60,770 nucleotides of DNA, taken from contig JAGMCL010000003.1 of NCBI GenBank assembly GCA_023129165.1, positions 1 to 60,770 of the forward strand, given 5' to 3'. The translations under genes and the position numbers were made by a program. Positions 1 through 8,791 of the stretch are shown here, piece after piece. The stretch is from Caldifarciminota bacterium (GTDB lineage Bacteria > Hydrothermota > UBA3073). Within the stretch, counting starts at the first letter, position 1. Every line of letters begins with the position of its first letter. The notes under the pieces were generated by a model, which saw only the letters and a program-made list of their open reading frames with translations, was not told the origin of the DNA and ran no database searches.

Positions 1-3000
1 TATCTGGAATTTTATATGGGTTTTAGAGTTCATAGGATTCGGATAGTTCTGCTCAAGTTTAAAGACATAATGTCCTTCCTCATCTGAAACTCCAGTAGGA
101 GGACCAATCTTTATTGTCAATGGAATGACAGTAACATAATCACTATCATTTGACTCAATATGAATATAAAATCTTGCTATCGAATCATCATACTCAGACG
201 ATATAGTAAGATGATACGGGTCAGATACGTTACCAACAACCTCCCCAATCGGTATATCCCCGAAGGAAGATACTGAGTCATCTGTAGTTATAGGCGAATC
301 TAAGATTGATAGTGTTGCGGATAGAGAACTCGCAGTTATATTTCCAAGATTCTCTAAATAGATATACATCTCGAAATCCTCGCCTGGATTCGGTATGCTG
401 TCGTTGTTACCTGATGAATCTGCTATAACGTAATCATTGAATAATATCCATGGTGTTTGAGAAGGTTCTGGTGGATGTGTCGTAAACTTTAGTGCCCTTC
501 CATTTTGAATGGGTGCAGCAGTAGGGTCATAGTTATAATTATAATAATATTGCAAACCATCAACCTGACTACTATTCTCTATCCCTATTGTAGCTGTAGA
601 AATATTCGCAACATTTTCATACTGGTAGATTATCTCACCATCTCCTGTAGGTGTTTGATAGTAGTCAGGGTCAAGGAATATAACCTGGAAGGTTTCTCTT
701 AACCCGGTAGCTTCATAATGTGCACAATCTTTAAACTCACAAATCCATCTATGATTCGTTTCATCATAGTACTCATAAATATCTCCATATTGAGATGGGT
801 CAAGATCAAACCAGAAAGGTGCAACCATATTAGCAGGTCCATGTGTATCAGGTATTGCACAATTGTCACCATATCTATAATTTGTATAACCAGGTGCAAG
901 AAACCCATTTGAACATACTGATATTATGTTGAAATTATTACCATAGTATTTGGTAAGAAAGTGAAGACTTAATGTCGTAGTTTTAGCATCCTCATTAGTG
1001 ATTAACGATACAATACTCCCAGGTCCTGGTGGCGCGATTTCGAACCAATCGTATACTGGAGCTGAACCATAAAGGGTATCTGTATCATCATAGCAGTAAT
1101 ATCCGTATTCATCTGGACCTGTTGGTAAACTACTTATGATATCTCCAACCTCTATCGTAAAAGAGATAGTATCAACGTGGGTATAAGTACTGCAATTCTC
1201 AGTTGTATATATAACAAATGGAACATCATAACCTGGAACCGTAAGAGGGCTAACGATAAGTCCTATGTGATTTGAGGACAATACTGATGAATCAGGTAGT
1301 ATCTCATCAAAAAATAATAAACTATCAAATATTAAAATATAATCACTTTCACATTTTATGATACATTCAGCACTATAGAGTATTGATTGGCCAATATTTT
1401 TCATTGAAACATCAATATGGACAGTCTCTCCAGGGTCTAATCTTGAGTTTCCATTATCTCCTACGAGCGTATCATAAACAACAGATGTATCAACTATTAA
1501 CTTACATGTTTCTACTAATAAATGGGGTATTGAAACCTGCCATGAGTTTTCCTCACTATCGAATATATTTAAGAGAATGTCAAATGAATAATTTGAGGAA
1601 CAATTAGATGAAACCTGAAATGTAAAATCCTCAAGATTCCATGCGGTTGATTCTGGAACAATATCATTAAACGGACTCGTACTATCCAAAACCGTTATGA
1701 ATTCTGAACTCTCAGATATAGTTGCATTTACACCATCAGCAGTTTGATTGCCGATATTCTTAAGTAAAACCTTGAGGGAGACAATCTCACCAGGATTTAT
1801 AATACCATCCCTGTTTCCATATAGTGTATCTGTTAATGAATATGCCTGATACGTCATATAGGGACCAGTAGATATAACTGGTATGAGTCCTTCAAAAGGT
1901 ATATAGTTTCTTGAAGTAACCGTTATATTCATATTACCCAAATTCTGAGGAAGAATTGAAAGTGTTACATTACCCTGTTGGTTTGTATATTCATAGAAAT
2001 ATATGGTTGTATCCATCATTAAACAGACCAGGGCATTAGATACTGGTGTCAAATCATCATTATTAGACACATTTACAGTAACCTCGGAGGTTTCAAGATT
2101 TACAATCTCTGGATAGGATACTAAAAGGCTTTCCGGCGTATATGTCCAGAGATTGAGTTCAGGGTCACCATAACATTCGATACTATTATAATGGAACGTA
2201 CTATTATATAAATGATACATTCTTTTTCGTCCCTGTTCACAGGCAAGACCGAAAATACTTGAATTTCTAAACATACCTTCAACGAAACCCTTTGTAAGTG
2301 CACTTCTAAAGTGTGCCCAACCCATGCCTGCTGTTGTTGTACCAATAAACCCCACTGCTCCTTTTGGTGATTCTGCTGTTCCTGCTCTCAAGAAGTCCTC
2401 CCCAATAGTAGGCCAATATCCTATTGTGGTATTGCATGTTGCTGACATAACAACCGGTAGTTTGAATCCATTGTTTACATAATAAGGATTTATATTAAAA
2501 GGATCAATCCATATATATTGAGTTGAACCACGGAATTGTATATATGTTCTTCCATCATTAATACCATTACTAATATCATTTGCATCATCACCTTGAATCA
2601 TAGAAAAGGTGTCGATAACGACATATTCACAGTCTAACATATGGTTTATAGCAAAATAAGAATCATCCCAGTAGATACTATCATCAGGTGGGTCATAATC
2701 TTCTCTTATTATAACCATACCTTTTCTGAACCAGAGTGTATCATCCATAAAAGGATATCTCTCATATCCAAGTGTCTTAGATACCATTGTATTTACTTCT
2801 GTCACATTTGATGCAGGAAATCTTCCTGGTATAATCTCGTTATACAAATTTCCACTAATATCAGTATAATAATTATCAGAGTTTGCACCATCGTGATAAG
2901 GGATATTAATTGTACTATGGTCGCCAACCAAAAGCAGATACTCAGGTCTTGGATTCCAGGTATTGTAGGCATTCGTTACGTATGCTCTAATCTGGTAAGC

Positions 3001-3189
3001 ATAACTGCCCGTCTCTGAGAGCTTGGCAACCTTTGCCAACATACCCTTTTTGGTCTTCCATTCTGCAAGTGGAATTATGGCTTCATAATAATTATCTGGT
3101 GTAATTATGAGATATCTGGCACCCTCAGAGAAACATACTGAATATATTAGAGTAATGAGAATAATTATGTATACTGTGCAGTTTTTCAT
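1..3189 (-). CDS. C25 (gingipain-like) peptidase-family secreted protein, 3' end beyond the window
   Basis: The frame is open from an ATG at 3189 to base 1 (1063 codons, no stop), so the C-terminus lies outside. A signal peptide (about residues 1-21) is followed by a C25-like domain (about 25-330) with YLIITPDNYY, LLLVGD and a LRAGTAESPKGAVG segment like that of gingipains. The catalytic Cys context (VMSATC) is kept, but the gingipain Gly-His-Gly is replaced by RGST, so protease activity is doubtful. CARDB/Ig-like modules (NRDGIINPGE), a nidogen-like segment (VAPFWFDLDPSQYGD) and the start of a YPNP CTD follow. It is a close paralogue of the next gene (about 75% identical over parts compared by eye), suggesting tandem duplication. 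Likely secreted and surface-attached by a type IX-like route (family inference). Confidence 0.85.
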   Translation of the reverse strand, partial: MKNCTVYIIILITLIYSVCFSEGARYLIITPDNYYEAIIPLAEWKTKKGMLAKVAKLSETGSYAYQIRAYVTNAYNTWNPRPEYLLLVGDHSTINIPYHDGANSDNYYTDISGNLYNEIIPGRFPASNVTEVNTMVSKTLGYERYPFMDDTLWFRKGMVIIREDYDPPDDSIYWDDSYFAINHMLDCEYVVIDTFSMIQGDDANDISNGINDGRTYIQFRGSTQYIWIDPFNINPYYVNNGFKLPVVMSATCNTTIGYWPTIGEDFLRAGTAESPKGAVGFIGTTTAGMGWAHFRSALTKGFVEGMFRNSSIFGLACEQGRKRMYHLYNSTFHYNSIECYGDPELNLWTYTPESLLVSYPEIVNLETSEVTVNVSNNDDLTPVSNALVCLMMDTTIYFYEYTNQQGNVTLSILPQNLGNMNITVTSRNYIPFEGLIPVISTGPYMTYQAYSLTDTLYGNRDGIINPGEIVSLKVLLKNIGNQTADGVNATISESSEFITVLDSTSPFNDIVPESTAWNLEDFTFQVSSNCSSNYSFDILLNIFDSEENSWQVSIPHLLVETCKLIVDTSVVYDTLVGDNGNSRLDPGETVHIDVSMKNIGQSILYSAECIIKCESDYILIFDSLLFFDEILPDSSVLSSNHIGLIVSPLTVPGYDVPFVIYTTENCSTYTHVDTISFTIEVGDIISSLPTGPDEYGYYCYDDTDTLYGSAPVYDWFEIAPPGPGSIVSLITNEDAKTTTLSLHFLTKYYGNNFNIISVCSNGFLAPGYTNYRYGDNCAIPDTHGPANMVAPFWFDLDPSQYGDIYEYYDETNHRWICEFKDCAHYEATGLRETFQVIFLDPDYYQTPTGDGEIIYQYENVANISTATIGIENSSQVDGLQYYYNYNYDPTAAPIQNGRALKFTTHPPEPSQTPWILFNDYVIADSSGNNDSIPNPGEDFEMYIYLENLGNITASSLSATLSILDSPITTDDSVSSFGDIPIGEVVGNVSDPYHLTISSEYDDSIARFYIHIESNDSDYVTVIPLTIKIGPPTGVSDEEGHYVFKLEQNYPNPMNSKTHIKFQI

Positions 3190-3210
3190 TAAAATCACCT
3201 ATTACCTTTA

Positions 3211-3567
3211 ACAGTCTAAAGACTGTCACTCCTCTTGATATTCCCCAATGTTATAAAGGAGTGACGGCGTTTACGCTGTTACAAGATGAGATTGCTTCGC
3301 CTGCCTACCGTCAGGCAGGTCGTCCGTCAACCGACGGACTCCTCGCAATGACAACTTATTCCCTGTCATTGCGAGCGAATAACATGAGCGTGGCAATCCC
3401 ATTTTTTATATTCAAATTTCATTAACAGTCTGAAGACTGTCACTCCTCTTGATATTCCCCAATGTTATAAAGGAGTGACAGCGTTTACGCTGTTACAAGA
3501 TGAGATTGCTTCGCCTGCCTACCGTCAGGCAGGTCGTCCGTCAATCGACGGACTCCTCGCAATGACA
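3211..3567. repeat. Duplicated 143-bp REP-palindrome cassette
   Basis: Two copies, 3211-3353 and 3425-3567, have equal length and differ at only a few bases. Each holds ACAGTCTRAAGACTGT followed by CACTCC, an inverted partner GGAGTGAC[A/G]GCGTTTACGC, and a GATTGCTTCG...CGCAATGACA palindrome. In the loop of that last palindrome sit two further palindromes, CCTGCCTACCGTCAGGCAGG and CCGTCAAYCGACGG. Between the copies, 3365-3402 carries the related TGTCATTGCGAGCG...GCAATCCC element. No gene is seen in 3190-3585. Confidence 0.85.
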
Positions 3568-3585
3568 GATAAATATAAGTTTAAC

Positions 3586-6500
3586 CTACATCAACTTTAT
3601 CAATTTCCTTGTCTTTTTATTCACACCTGTATCTATCCTATAAAAGTATACACCGCCAGGGAGTAAGTTTCCGTTATCATCCATTCCCTTCCATTCAAGG
3701 GTATATACTCCCGGCTTCATCTTTTTATTAACCAACATCTTTACATGCATACCAACAAGGTTATATATGTCAATCATTACATCACTTTCGGTTGGTATCT
3801 GGAATTTTATATGGGTTTTAGAGTTCATAGGATTTGGATAGTTCTGCTTAAGCTCAAAGACATATTGTCCACCTTCACTCACACCCTGGACAGGAGGTCC
3901 TATGTCTATCGTAAGTGGAATAATAGTCTCATACCAACCTGAATTAGACTCAACATGAAGATAAAAACTTGCTGTAGAATCATCGAAATCATGTGATATA
4001 CTAAGGTTATATGGGTTAGATATATTACCTATAACATCGCCAACAGGTATATCGCCAAAGGAAGATACCGAATCATCTGTAGTGATTAATGAGTCTAAAA
4101 TTGTTAGTGTTGTGGATAGAGAACAGGCAGTAGAATTACCGAGATTCTCAAAATATATATACATCTCGATATCCTCTCCTGGATTAGGTATACTGTCGTT
4201 GTTACCAGATGTGTCAACTATAAAATAAGTGTGAAATAATATCCATGGTGATATATACATTGGTGAGGTCGTGAACTTGAGCACAGTTCCATCATGAATG
4301 GAAGCACCAGTTGGATCGTAGATATAATTATAATAATATTGAATACCAACATCCTGTGTACTATTTTCAATACCTACTGTAGCTGTTGAGATACTTCCAA
4401 CATCTTCATACTGAAATATTATCTCCCCATCACCTGTTGGTGTAGGATAGTAGTCCGGGTCAAGCAAAATTGCCTGAAAGGTCTCTCGTGTTCCTGGACT
4501 ATAGTAATGGGCACAATCTTTGAACTCACAAATCCATCTATGGTTTGTCTCATCGTAATATTGATAGATGTCTCCATATTGAGACGGGTCAAGGTCAAAC
4601 CAGAACGGTGCTACCATATTAGCAGGTCCATGTGTATCAGGTATCGCACAGTTGTCACCAAATCTATAGGTAGTATAACCTAATGTAAGAAAACCATTTG
4701 AACATATAGATATGTTTGAGTAATTAGTACCGTAATATTTAAAATCAAATGGAAGACTTATGGTAGTAGTTCGAGCATCTTCATTCGTTATTGAAGAAAT
4801 AATATTACCGGGTCCAGGCGGTGTAATCTCTAACCAATCATATGTAGGTGCTGAACCATAAAGAGTATCAGTATAATCATAGCAGTAATATCCATATTCA
4901 TCAGGACCAGTTGGAATATCAGTTCCCACCTCGCCCACCTTCATATAGAACAAAATGGTATCGTAGTGGGTATATGTACTACATTCTTCTATAGAATACA
5001 ACTCAAAAGGGATATCAAATCCAGGTATAGCAAAAGGACTTACCATAATCTCTATGAAGTTTAATGATATTACAGTAGAATCACTCCATATTGGCTCAAA
5101 AATTAGTATACTATCTTCAATCAATATATTTTCACTAATACATCTTAAGACACACTCTGCACCATAGATATCTGATGGTCCCACATTCTCTAAAGCAATA
5201 TGGAGATGCACAGTTTCACCAGGGTCAAGCTTTGAATTTCCATTATCTCCAGGAAGTGTATCATAGACAATAGCACTATCAATTTCCAATTTTCCTGTAT
5301 AGACATAAAGAGAAGGTAAGTTAATATTCCAGGTACCTTTATCTGCATCATTTATAGTTAATGAAGCATCTATTATATATCCAGAAGGACAATCTGGTGA
5401 AACAAGAAATGTATATCCATTTTCTCCCCATGAATCTGAATCAGGGAGAATATCACCAAAAAAGTTTATGCTATCTAAAACTGTTAAATACATTGTATCA
5501 AGGGATATAGTTGCGTATACGCTATCAGCACTCTCATTTCCAACATTCTTAACCAGAACATCAAGACAAATTTTCTCACCCGGATTTATAATACCATCCC
5601 TGTTTCCTAATAGGGTATCCGTGATTGAGGAGTTTAAATATATCAAATAGGGTCCCACTGGATAGACAGGTATGGTTCCCTCATAGGGTATATAGTTTTT
5701 TGCAGTCACGGTTACAAACATGTCGCCTATATTCTGTGTATTTATTGTAAATGTAACATCTCCCTGTGCATCCGTATTATCATGTTCATATACAGTAGAG
5801 TCCATCATAAGACAGACAATAGCAGAAGTTTCAATAAGTGAGCTATCTATTTCACGCACATTTATAGTAACCTCACTCATTCCCAAATTTATGACATCTG
5901 GATGGATAACTAAAAGGCTCTCTGGTGTATATGTCCAGAGATTGAGTTCAGGGTCACCAAGACAGATGATACCATTGTATTCCGTCGAATCGTTGTATAA
6001 ATGATACACTCTTTTGCGTCCTGCTTCACATGCCATTCCAAATATACCAGAACCCCTGAACATACTATTTACAAAACCCTTAGTAAGGGCACTCCTTAAG
6101 TGTGCACAACCACAGCATACAGTTGATGTAGCAGCACAACCAACACCTCCCTTTGGTGAGCTCGCAGTTCCTGCTCTCAGCAAATTATAACCAACTCCAT
6201 AGTAGGTAGCACAGGTAGCTGAAACTACAACTGGTAATTTAAAACCACAATTACAATTATTAACATTTATTCCAAAAGGACTCCACCAATTGCCTACTCC
6301 CTGACCCCGAAACTGTACGTATGTCCTTCCATCTGTTATGGCATTCTCCACATCAGTGGCATTATCACCAAAATCATCGCAAAAAGTATCAACAACAACA
6401 TAGTCACACCCAAGCATATAGTCTATAGCAAAATAAGAATCATCCCAGTAGATACTATCATCATACCAGTCACCATCCTCCCTAACTATTACAGTTCCCT

Positions 6501-6969
6501 TTCTAAACCACAGAGTATCATACATATATGGAGTTCTCTCATAACCGAGTGTCTTTGAGACCATTGTGTTTACCTGACTTACATTCGATGCTGGAAATCT
6601 ACCGGGTATCATCTCGTTGTACAAATCACCTTCTATATCAGTATAGTAATTATCTGAGTCATATGCTCCGCCATGAGATGGCATTGGTATTATGTTATCA
6701 TCACCAACCAAAAGCACATACTCCGGTCTTGGTTCCCAGGTATTATAGGCATTTGTTATATATGACCTTATCTGAGTTGAAGAGCTGCCTGTCTCTGAAA
6801 GTTTTGAAACCTTTGTTAGCATACCCTTTTTGGTCTTCCATTCTGCCAAAGGAAGAATGGCATTGTAGTAAGCATCTGGAGTTATTATAAGATATCTGCC
6901 TTTCTCAGCAAAACTGAGAGAAGTAGATAGAACTATGGAAATTAACAAAAGAACTATACGTTTACTCAT
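3586..6969 (-). CDS. C25 (gingipain-like) peptidase-family secreted protein with CTD
   Basis: 1127 residues from the ATG at 6969, chosen because GGAGG lies just upstream; a TTG four codons earlier overlaps that ribosome site. The signal peptide is residues 1-21. The C25-like domain spans about 25-330: YLIITPDAYY, YVLLVGDD, Cys253 in VVVSATC, and LRAGTASSPKGGVG. The position of the gingipain catalytic His (GHG) reads GQG (Gln223). CARDB-like modules (NRDGIINPGE, SKLDPGETVH), a nidogen-like section (APFWFDLDPSQYGD, PTPTGDGEIIFQYED), another CARDB module (NPGEDIEMYI) and a complete FlgD-like CTD (YPNPMNSKTHI to the C-terminus) follow. Predicted extracellular; the missing His makes an adhesive or pseudoenzyme role possible. 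Confidence 0.9.
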   Translation of the reverse strand: MSKRIVLLLISIVLSTSLSFAEKGRYLIITPDAYYNAILPLAEWKTKKGMLTKVSKLSETGSSSTQIRSYITNAYNTWEPRPEYVLLVGDDNIIPMPSHGGAYDSDNYYTDIEGDLYNEMIPGRFPASNVSQVNTMVSKTLGYERTPYMYDTLWFRKGTVIVREDGDWYDDSIYWDDSYFAIDYMLGCDYVVVDTFCDDFGDNATDVENAITDGRTYVQFRGQGVGNWWSPFGINVNNCNCGFKLPVVVSATCATYYGVGYNLLRAGTASSPKGGVGCAATSTVCCGCAHLRSALTKGFVNSMFRGSGIFGMACEAGRKRVYHLYNDSTEYNGIICLGDPELNLWTYTPESLLVIHPDVINLGMSEVTINVREIDSSLIETSAIVCLMMDSTVYEHDNTDAQGDVTFTINTQNIGDMFVTVTAKNYIPYEGTIPVYPVGPYLIYLNSSITDTLLGNRDGIINPGEKICLDVLVKNVGNESADSVYATISLDTMYLTVLDSINFFGDILPDSDSWGENGYTFLVSPDCPSGYIIDASLTINDADKGTWNINLPSLYVYTGKLEIDSAIVYDTLPGDNGNSKLDPGETVHLHIALENVGPSDIYGAECVLRCISENILIEDSILIFEPIWSDSTVISLNFIEIMVSPFAIPGFDIPFELYSIEECSTYTHYDTILFYMKVGEVGTDIPTGPDEYGYYCYDYTDTLYGSAPTYDWLEITPPGPGNIISSITNEDARTTTISLPFDFKYYGTNYSNISICSNGFLTLGYTTYRFGDNCAIPDTHGPANMVAPFWFDLDPSQYGDIYQYYDETNHRWICEFKDCAHYYSPGTRETFQAILLDPDYYPTPTGDGEIIFQYEDVGSISTATVGIENSTQDVGIQYYYNYIYDPTGASIHDGTVLKFTTSPMYISPWILFHTYFIVDTSGNNDSIPNPGEDIEMYIYFENLGNSTACSLSTTLTILDSLITTDDSVSSFGDIPVGDVIGNISNPYNLSISHDFDDSTASFYLHVESNSGWYETIIPLTIDIGPPVQGVSEGGQYVFELKQNYPNPMNSKTHIKFQIPTESDVMIDIYNLVGMHVKMLVNKKMKPGVYTLEWKGMDDNGNLLPGGVYFYRIDTGVNKKTRKLIKLM

Positions 6970-7119
6970 TTCTACCTCCAATATGTTAAGTTATTAGGTT
7001 TATTTGGTCCCAGTGAAATATACTTCGTATTTCACGGGATAAATTTGTTTAGTTTATTTTGTAATTCGCAACAACTCACTTTTTCCTTGTCATTATCCTT
7101 TTTTCAATCATAAATCATC

Positions 7120-7216
7120 AATAGTCAATCCTCCATTTCCCCGTTTCCCTCTTTTCCATTAAACATTTCACATACAACATTTAACATACAACATTCAACA
7201 TTTAACATTAAACATT
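7120..7216. repeat. Low-complexity short-word repeats (ACATTTAACATT type)
   Basis: The 249-bp gap between the Asp-box protein and the upstream C25-like gene contains a palindrome around 7018-7042 (TGAAATAtacttcgTATTTCA). It ends in a run of near-repeats of A-ACATT: AACATTTCACAT, AACATTTAACAT, AACATTCAACAT, AACATTAAACAT. The same words recur at 12463-12570 and 22455-22530. No gene seen. Confidence 0.7.
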
Positions 7217-7218
7217 AT

Positions 7219-8490
7219 CTATCTTATCTTTATAATCTTACTGACAAGCATTTCTTTACCTTCATTAAGAACACACAAATATAGCCCGGCGGGAACAGGA
7301 ATACCATGGTCATCTTTACCATCCCAAGTTACTTTGTAAGGCGTAAGGCGTGAAGTGTAAGGCGTAAGATTACGGACGAGACGACCTGTAAGGTCGTAGA
7401 TATTCAAGGTATTCGGTGATAGGTCATCGGTAATCGGTTGTTTACCGATAACTGATAACTGATAACTGATAACTGTCCTTTCAATAAACGGATTTGGTGA
7501 TACTGTAAATACTCTGGAAATATCTTCTTCTTCCTCTTCTATACCCACTATACCCTCATACCAATTATTACCTCCGTCATATGTATAAAGTAAAATCCTA
7601 TTACCTACAGCTATTCCCCTGTAATAATCAACAAATTCTATATCGAAGATGGTTGAATCTGCAGGGTTGGGCTGAGAATTCCATGACTCCCCTCCATCTG
7701 TGGTCTTAAGTATTGTTCCAAACTTCCCACCCGCCCAACCAACAGAACTATCTACAAACTCCACTGAACGCAAATAAAAACCATCTGTAATGTTTGGCTG
7801 AACCTTCCACTCCACTCCGCCATTTGTTGTGTGCAGAATGCGCGCTTCATATGTTGTATCCTTACCACCAACAACCCATCCCTCTAAACTATCTATAAAA
7901 CATATATCAAGGAAGTCGTAAACGCTATCCTCAAGTTGTAGTTCCCAATTATAACCACCATTTGTTGAATGGACTATTTGAGATGCCTCACCACCTGCCT
8001 CTAATGCAGGTCTTCCGCACATCCATCCCTCAAGTGTATCTACAAATGATACACCGTAAAAATCTGTCTGCCACCAGGGTGTAAAAACACGCTGCCAGAA
8101 GTCACCCACCATTCTTCCGAAAATACCATCGCCCCCAGCAGCAAAACCATTTATAGTATCAATAATCTGAATACGTGCATAATACTTAGTATGCCCATCT
8201 GTCTCAATTGTCCATGTCTTACCTCCATCATCAGTTCCTAAAATAACACCGGTTACACCAGATATCCATGCATTAAGAGAATCTAAACAGGTAACATCGA
8301 AAAACTGTCTCTCTGCGGGATTAACCTGCCTTAACCAGTCAAAACCACTATTAGATGTATGTATTATAGATAGGGTATCAAATGGTACTGTATCAAGCGT
8401 TACAGCCCATCCATGAAAGCCATCCGGCGATAATGCACATCCATGGAAATTGTGCGGAAGAAGAGCAAACAGAAGAAGTAACATGTTCAT
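7219..8490 (-). CDS. Secreted Asp-box / YCF48-like beta-propeller protein with CTD
   Basis: 423 residues; GGAGGGAC precedes the ATG. A short hydrophobic N-terminus acts as signal peptide. Repeated Asp-box-like motifs mark propeller blades: HTSNSGFDW, GTDDGGKTW, HSTNGGYNW, HTTNGGVEW, KTTDGGESW, YTYDGGNNW. Each is followed by phrases such as DTLEGWMCG or DSSVGWAGG, as in YCF48/PSII stability-factor-like proteins. The last ~90 residues form a CTD (SPNPFIERTVISY...IYDLTGRLV...YKVTWDGKDDHGIPVPAGLY). The CTD coding DNA contains the short-word repeats GATAACTGATAACTG (7441-7476) and AAGGCGTAAGGCG (7338-7374) found elsewhere between genes. Likely extracellular; the exact role is unknown. Confidence 0.85.
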   Translation of the reverse strand: MNMLLLLFALLPHNFHGCALSPDGFHGWAVTLDTVPFDTLSIIHTSNSGFDWLRQVNPAERQFFDVTCLDSLNAWISGVTGVILGTDDGGKTWTIETDGHTKYYARIQIIDTINGFAAGGDGIFGRMVGDFWQRVFTPWWQTDFYGVSFVDTLEGWMCGRPALEAGGEASQIVHSTNGGYNWELQLEDSVYDFLDICFIDSLEGWVVGGKDTTYEARILHTTNGGVEWKVQPNITDGFYLRSVEFVDSSVGWAGGKFGTILKTTDGGESWNSQPNPADSTIFDIEFVDYYRGIAVGNRILLYTYDGGNNWYEGIVGIEEEEEDISRVFTVSPNPFIERTVISYQLSVIGKQPITDDLSPNTLNIYDLTGRLVRNLTPYTSRLTPYKVTWDGKDDHGIPVPAGLYLCVLNEGKEMLVSKIIKIR

Positions 8491-8502
8491 ATGTCCCTCC
8501 TA

Positions 8503-8582
8503 TGGATTATTATTTGTTATTCGTTATTTGTTATTCGTAAATTTACTTTTCGATACTGGACATTCAACATTTTAACATCAAA
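8503..8582. repeat. Short-word repeats (TTATTTGTTATTCG type)
   Basis: Near-tandem TTATTTGTTATTCGTTATTTGTTATTCG at 8509-8538, then GGACATTCAACATTTTAACATC. This is a degenerate intergenic repeat just upstream of the Asp-box gene (minus strand). No coding potential seen. Confidence 0.6.
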
Positions 8583-8590
8583 CCTATTTA

Positions 8591-8787
8591 TCGCGACTGG
8601 GAAGTCGCTCCTACTTCTTTATTTTCACAACGAGCCTGTCTACTGACAGGTAGAGACGTTGCTCCTACTTTATCGCGACTGGGAAGTCGCTCCTACAAAT
8701 CGCAACGAGGACGTTGCTCCTACCTTATCGTGACTGACCTGTCTACCCCACCTACCGGCAGGAGACAGGCAGAGAAGTCGCTCCTAC
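8591..8787. repeat. Array of five REP-like palindromes (family B)
   Basis: Copies at 8591-8614, 8626-8668, 8673-8696, 8700-8723 and 8728-8787, all in one orientation and all ending in CTCCTAC. The stem is either GCGACT/AGTCGC (8591, 8673) or GCAACG/CGTTGC (8700): both arms changed together, so pairing is kept. Two copies have their loops enlarged by another palindrome (CCTGTCTACTGACAGG at about 8635-8650; CCTGTC...GACAGG with CTACCGGCAG inside at about 8738-8767). The array lies just downstream of a C25-like gene. Confidence 0.85.
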
Positions 8788-8791
8788 AGTC

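Noticed and set aside
699-2345. Short open frames on both strands inside 1-3189
   Set aside because: They overlap the long open C25-like frame, which has family motifs throughout; no independent evidence.
3211-3567. CRISPR array
   Set aside because: Only two long near-identical copies with internal palindromes, no unique spacers and no cas genes.
6528-6890. 120-codon plus-strand frame opposite the second C25-like gene
   Set aside because: Antisense to a conserved domain, no ribosome site and no family resemblance.
8591-8787. CRISPR-like regular array
   Set aside because: Repeats are palindromic REPs with uneven spacing and no spacer-like unique sequence of constant length.
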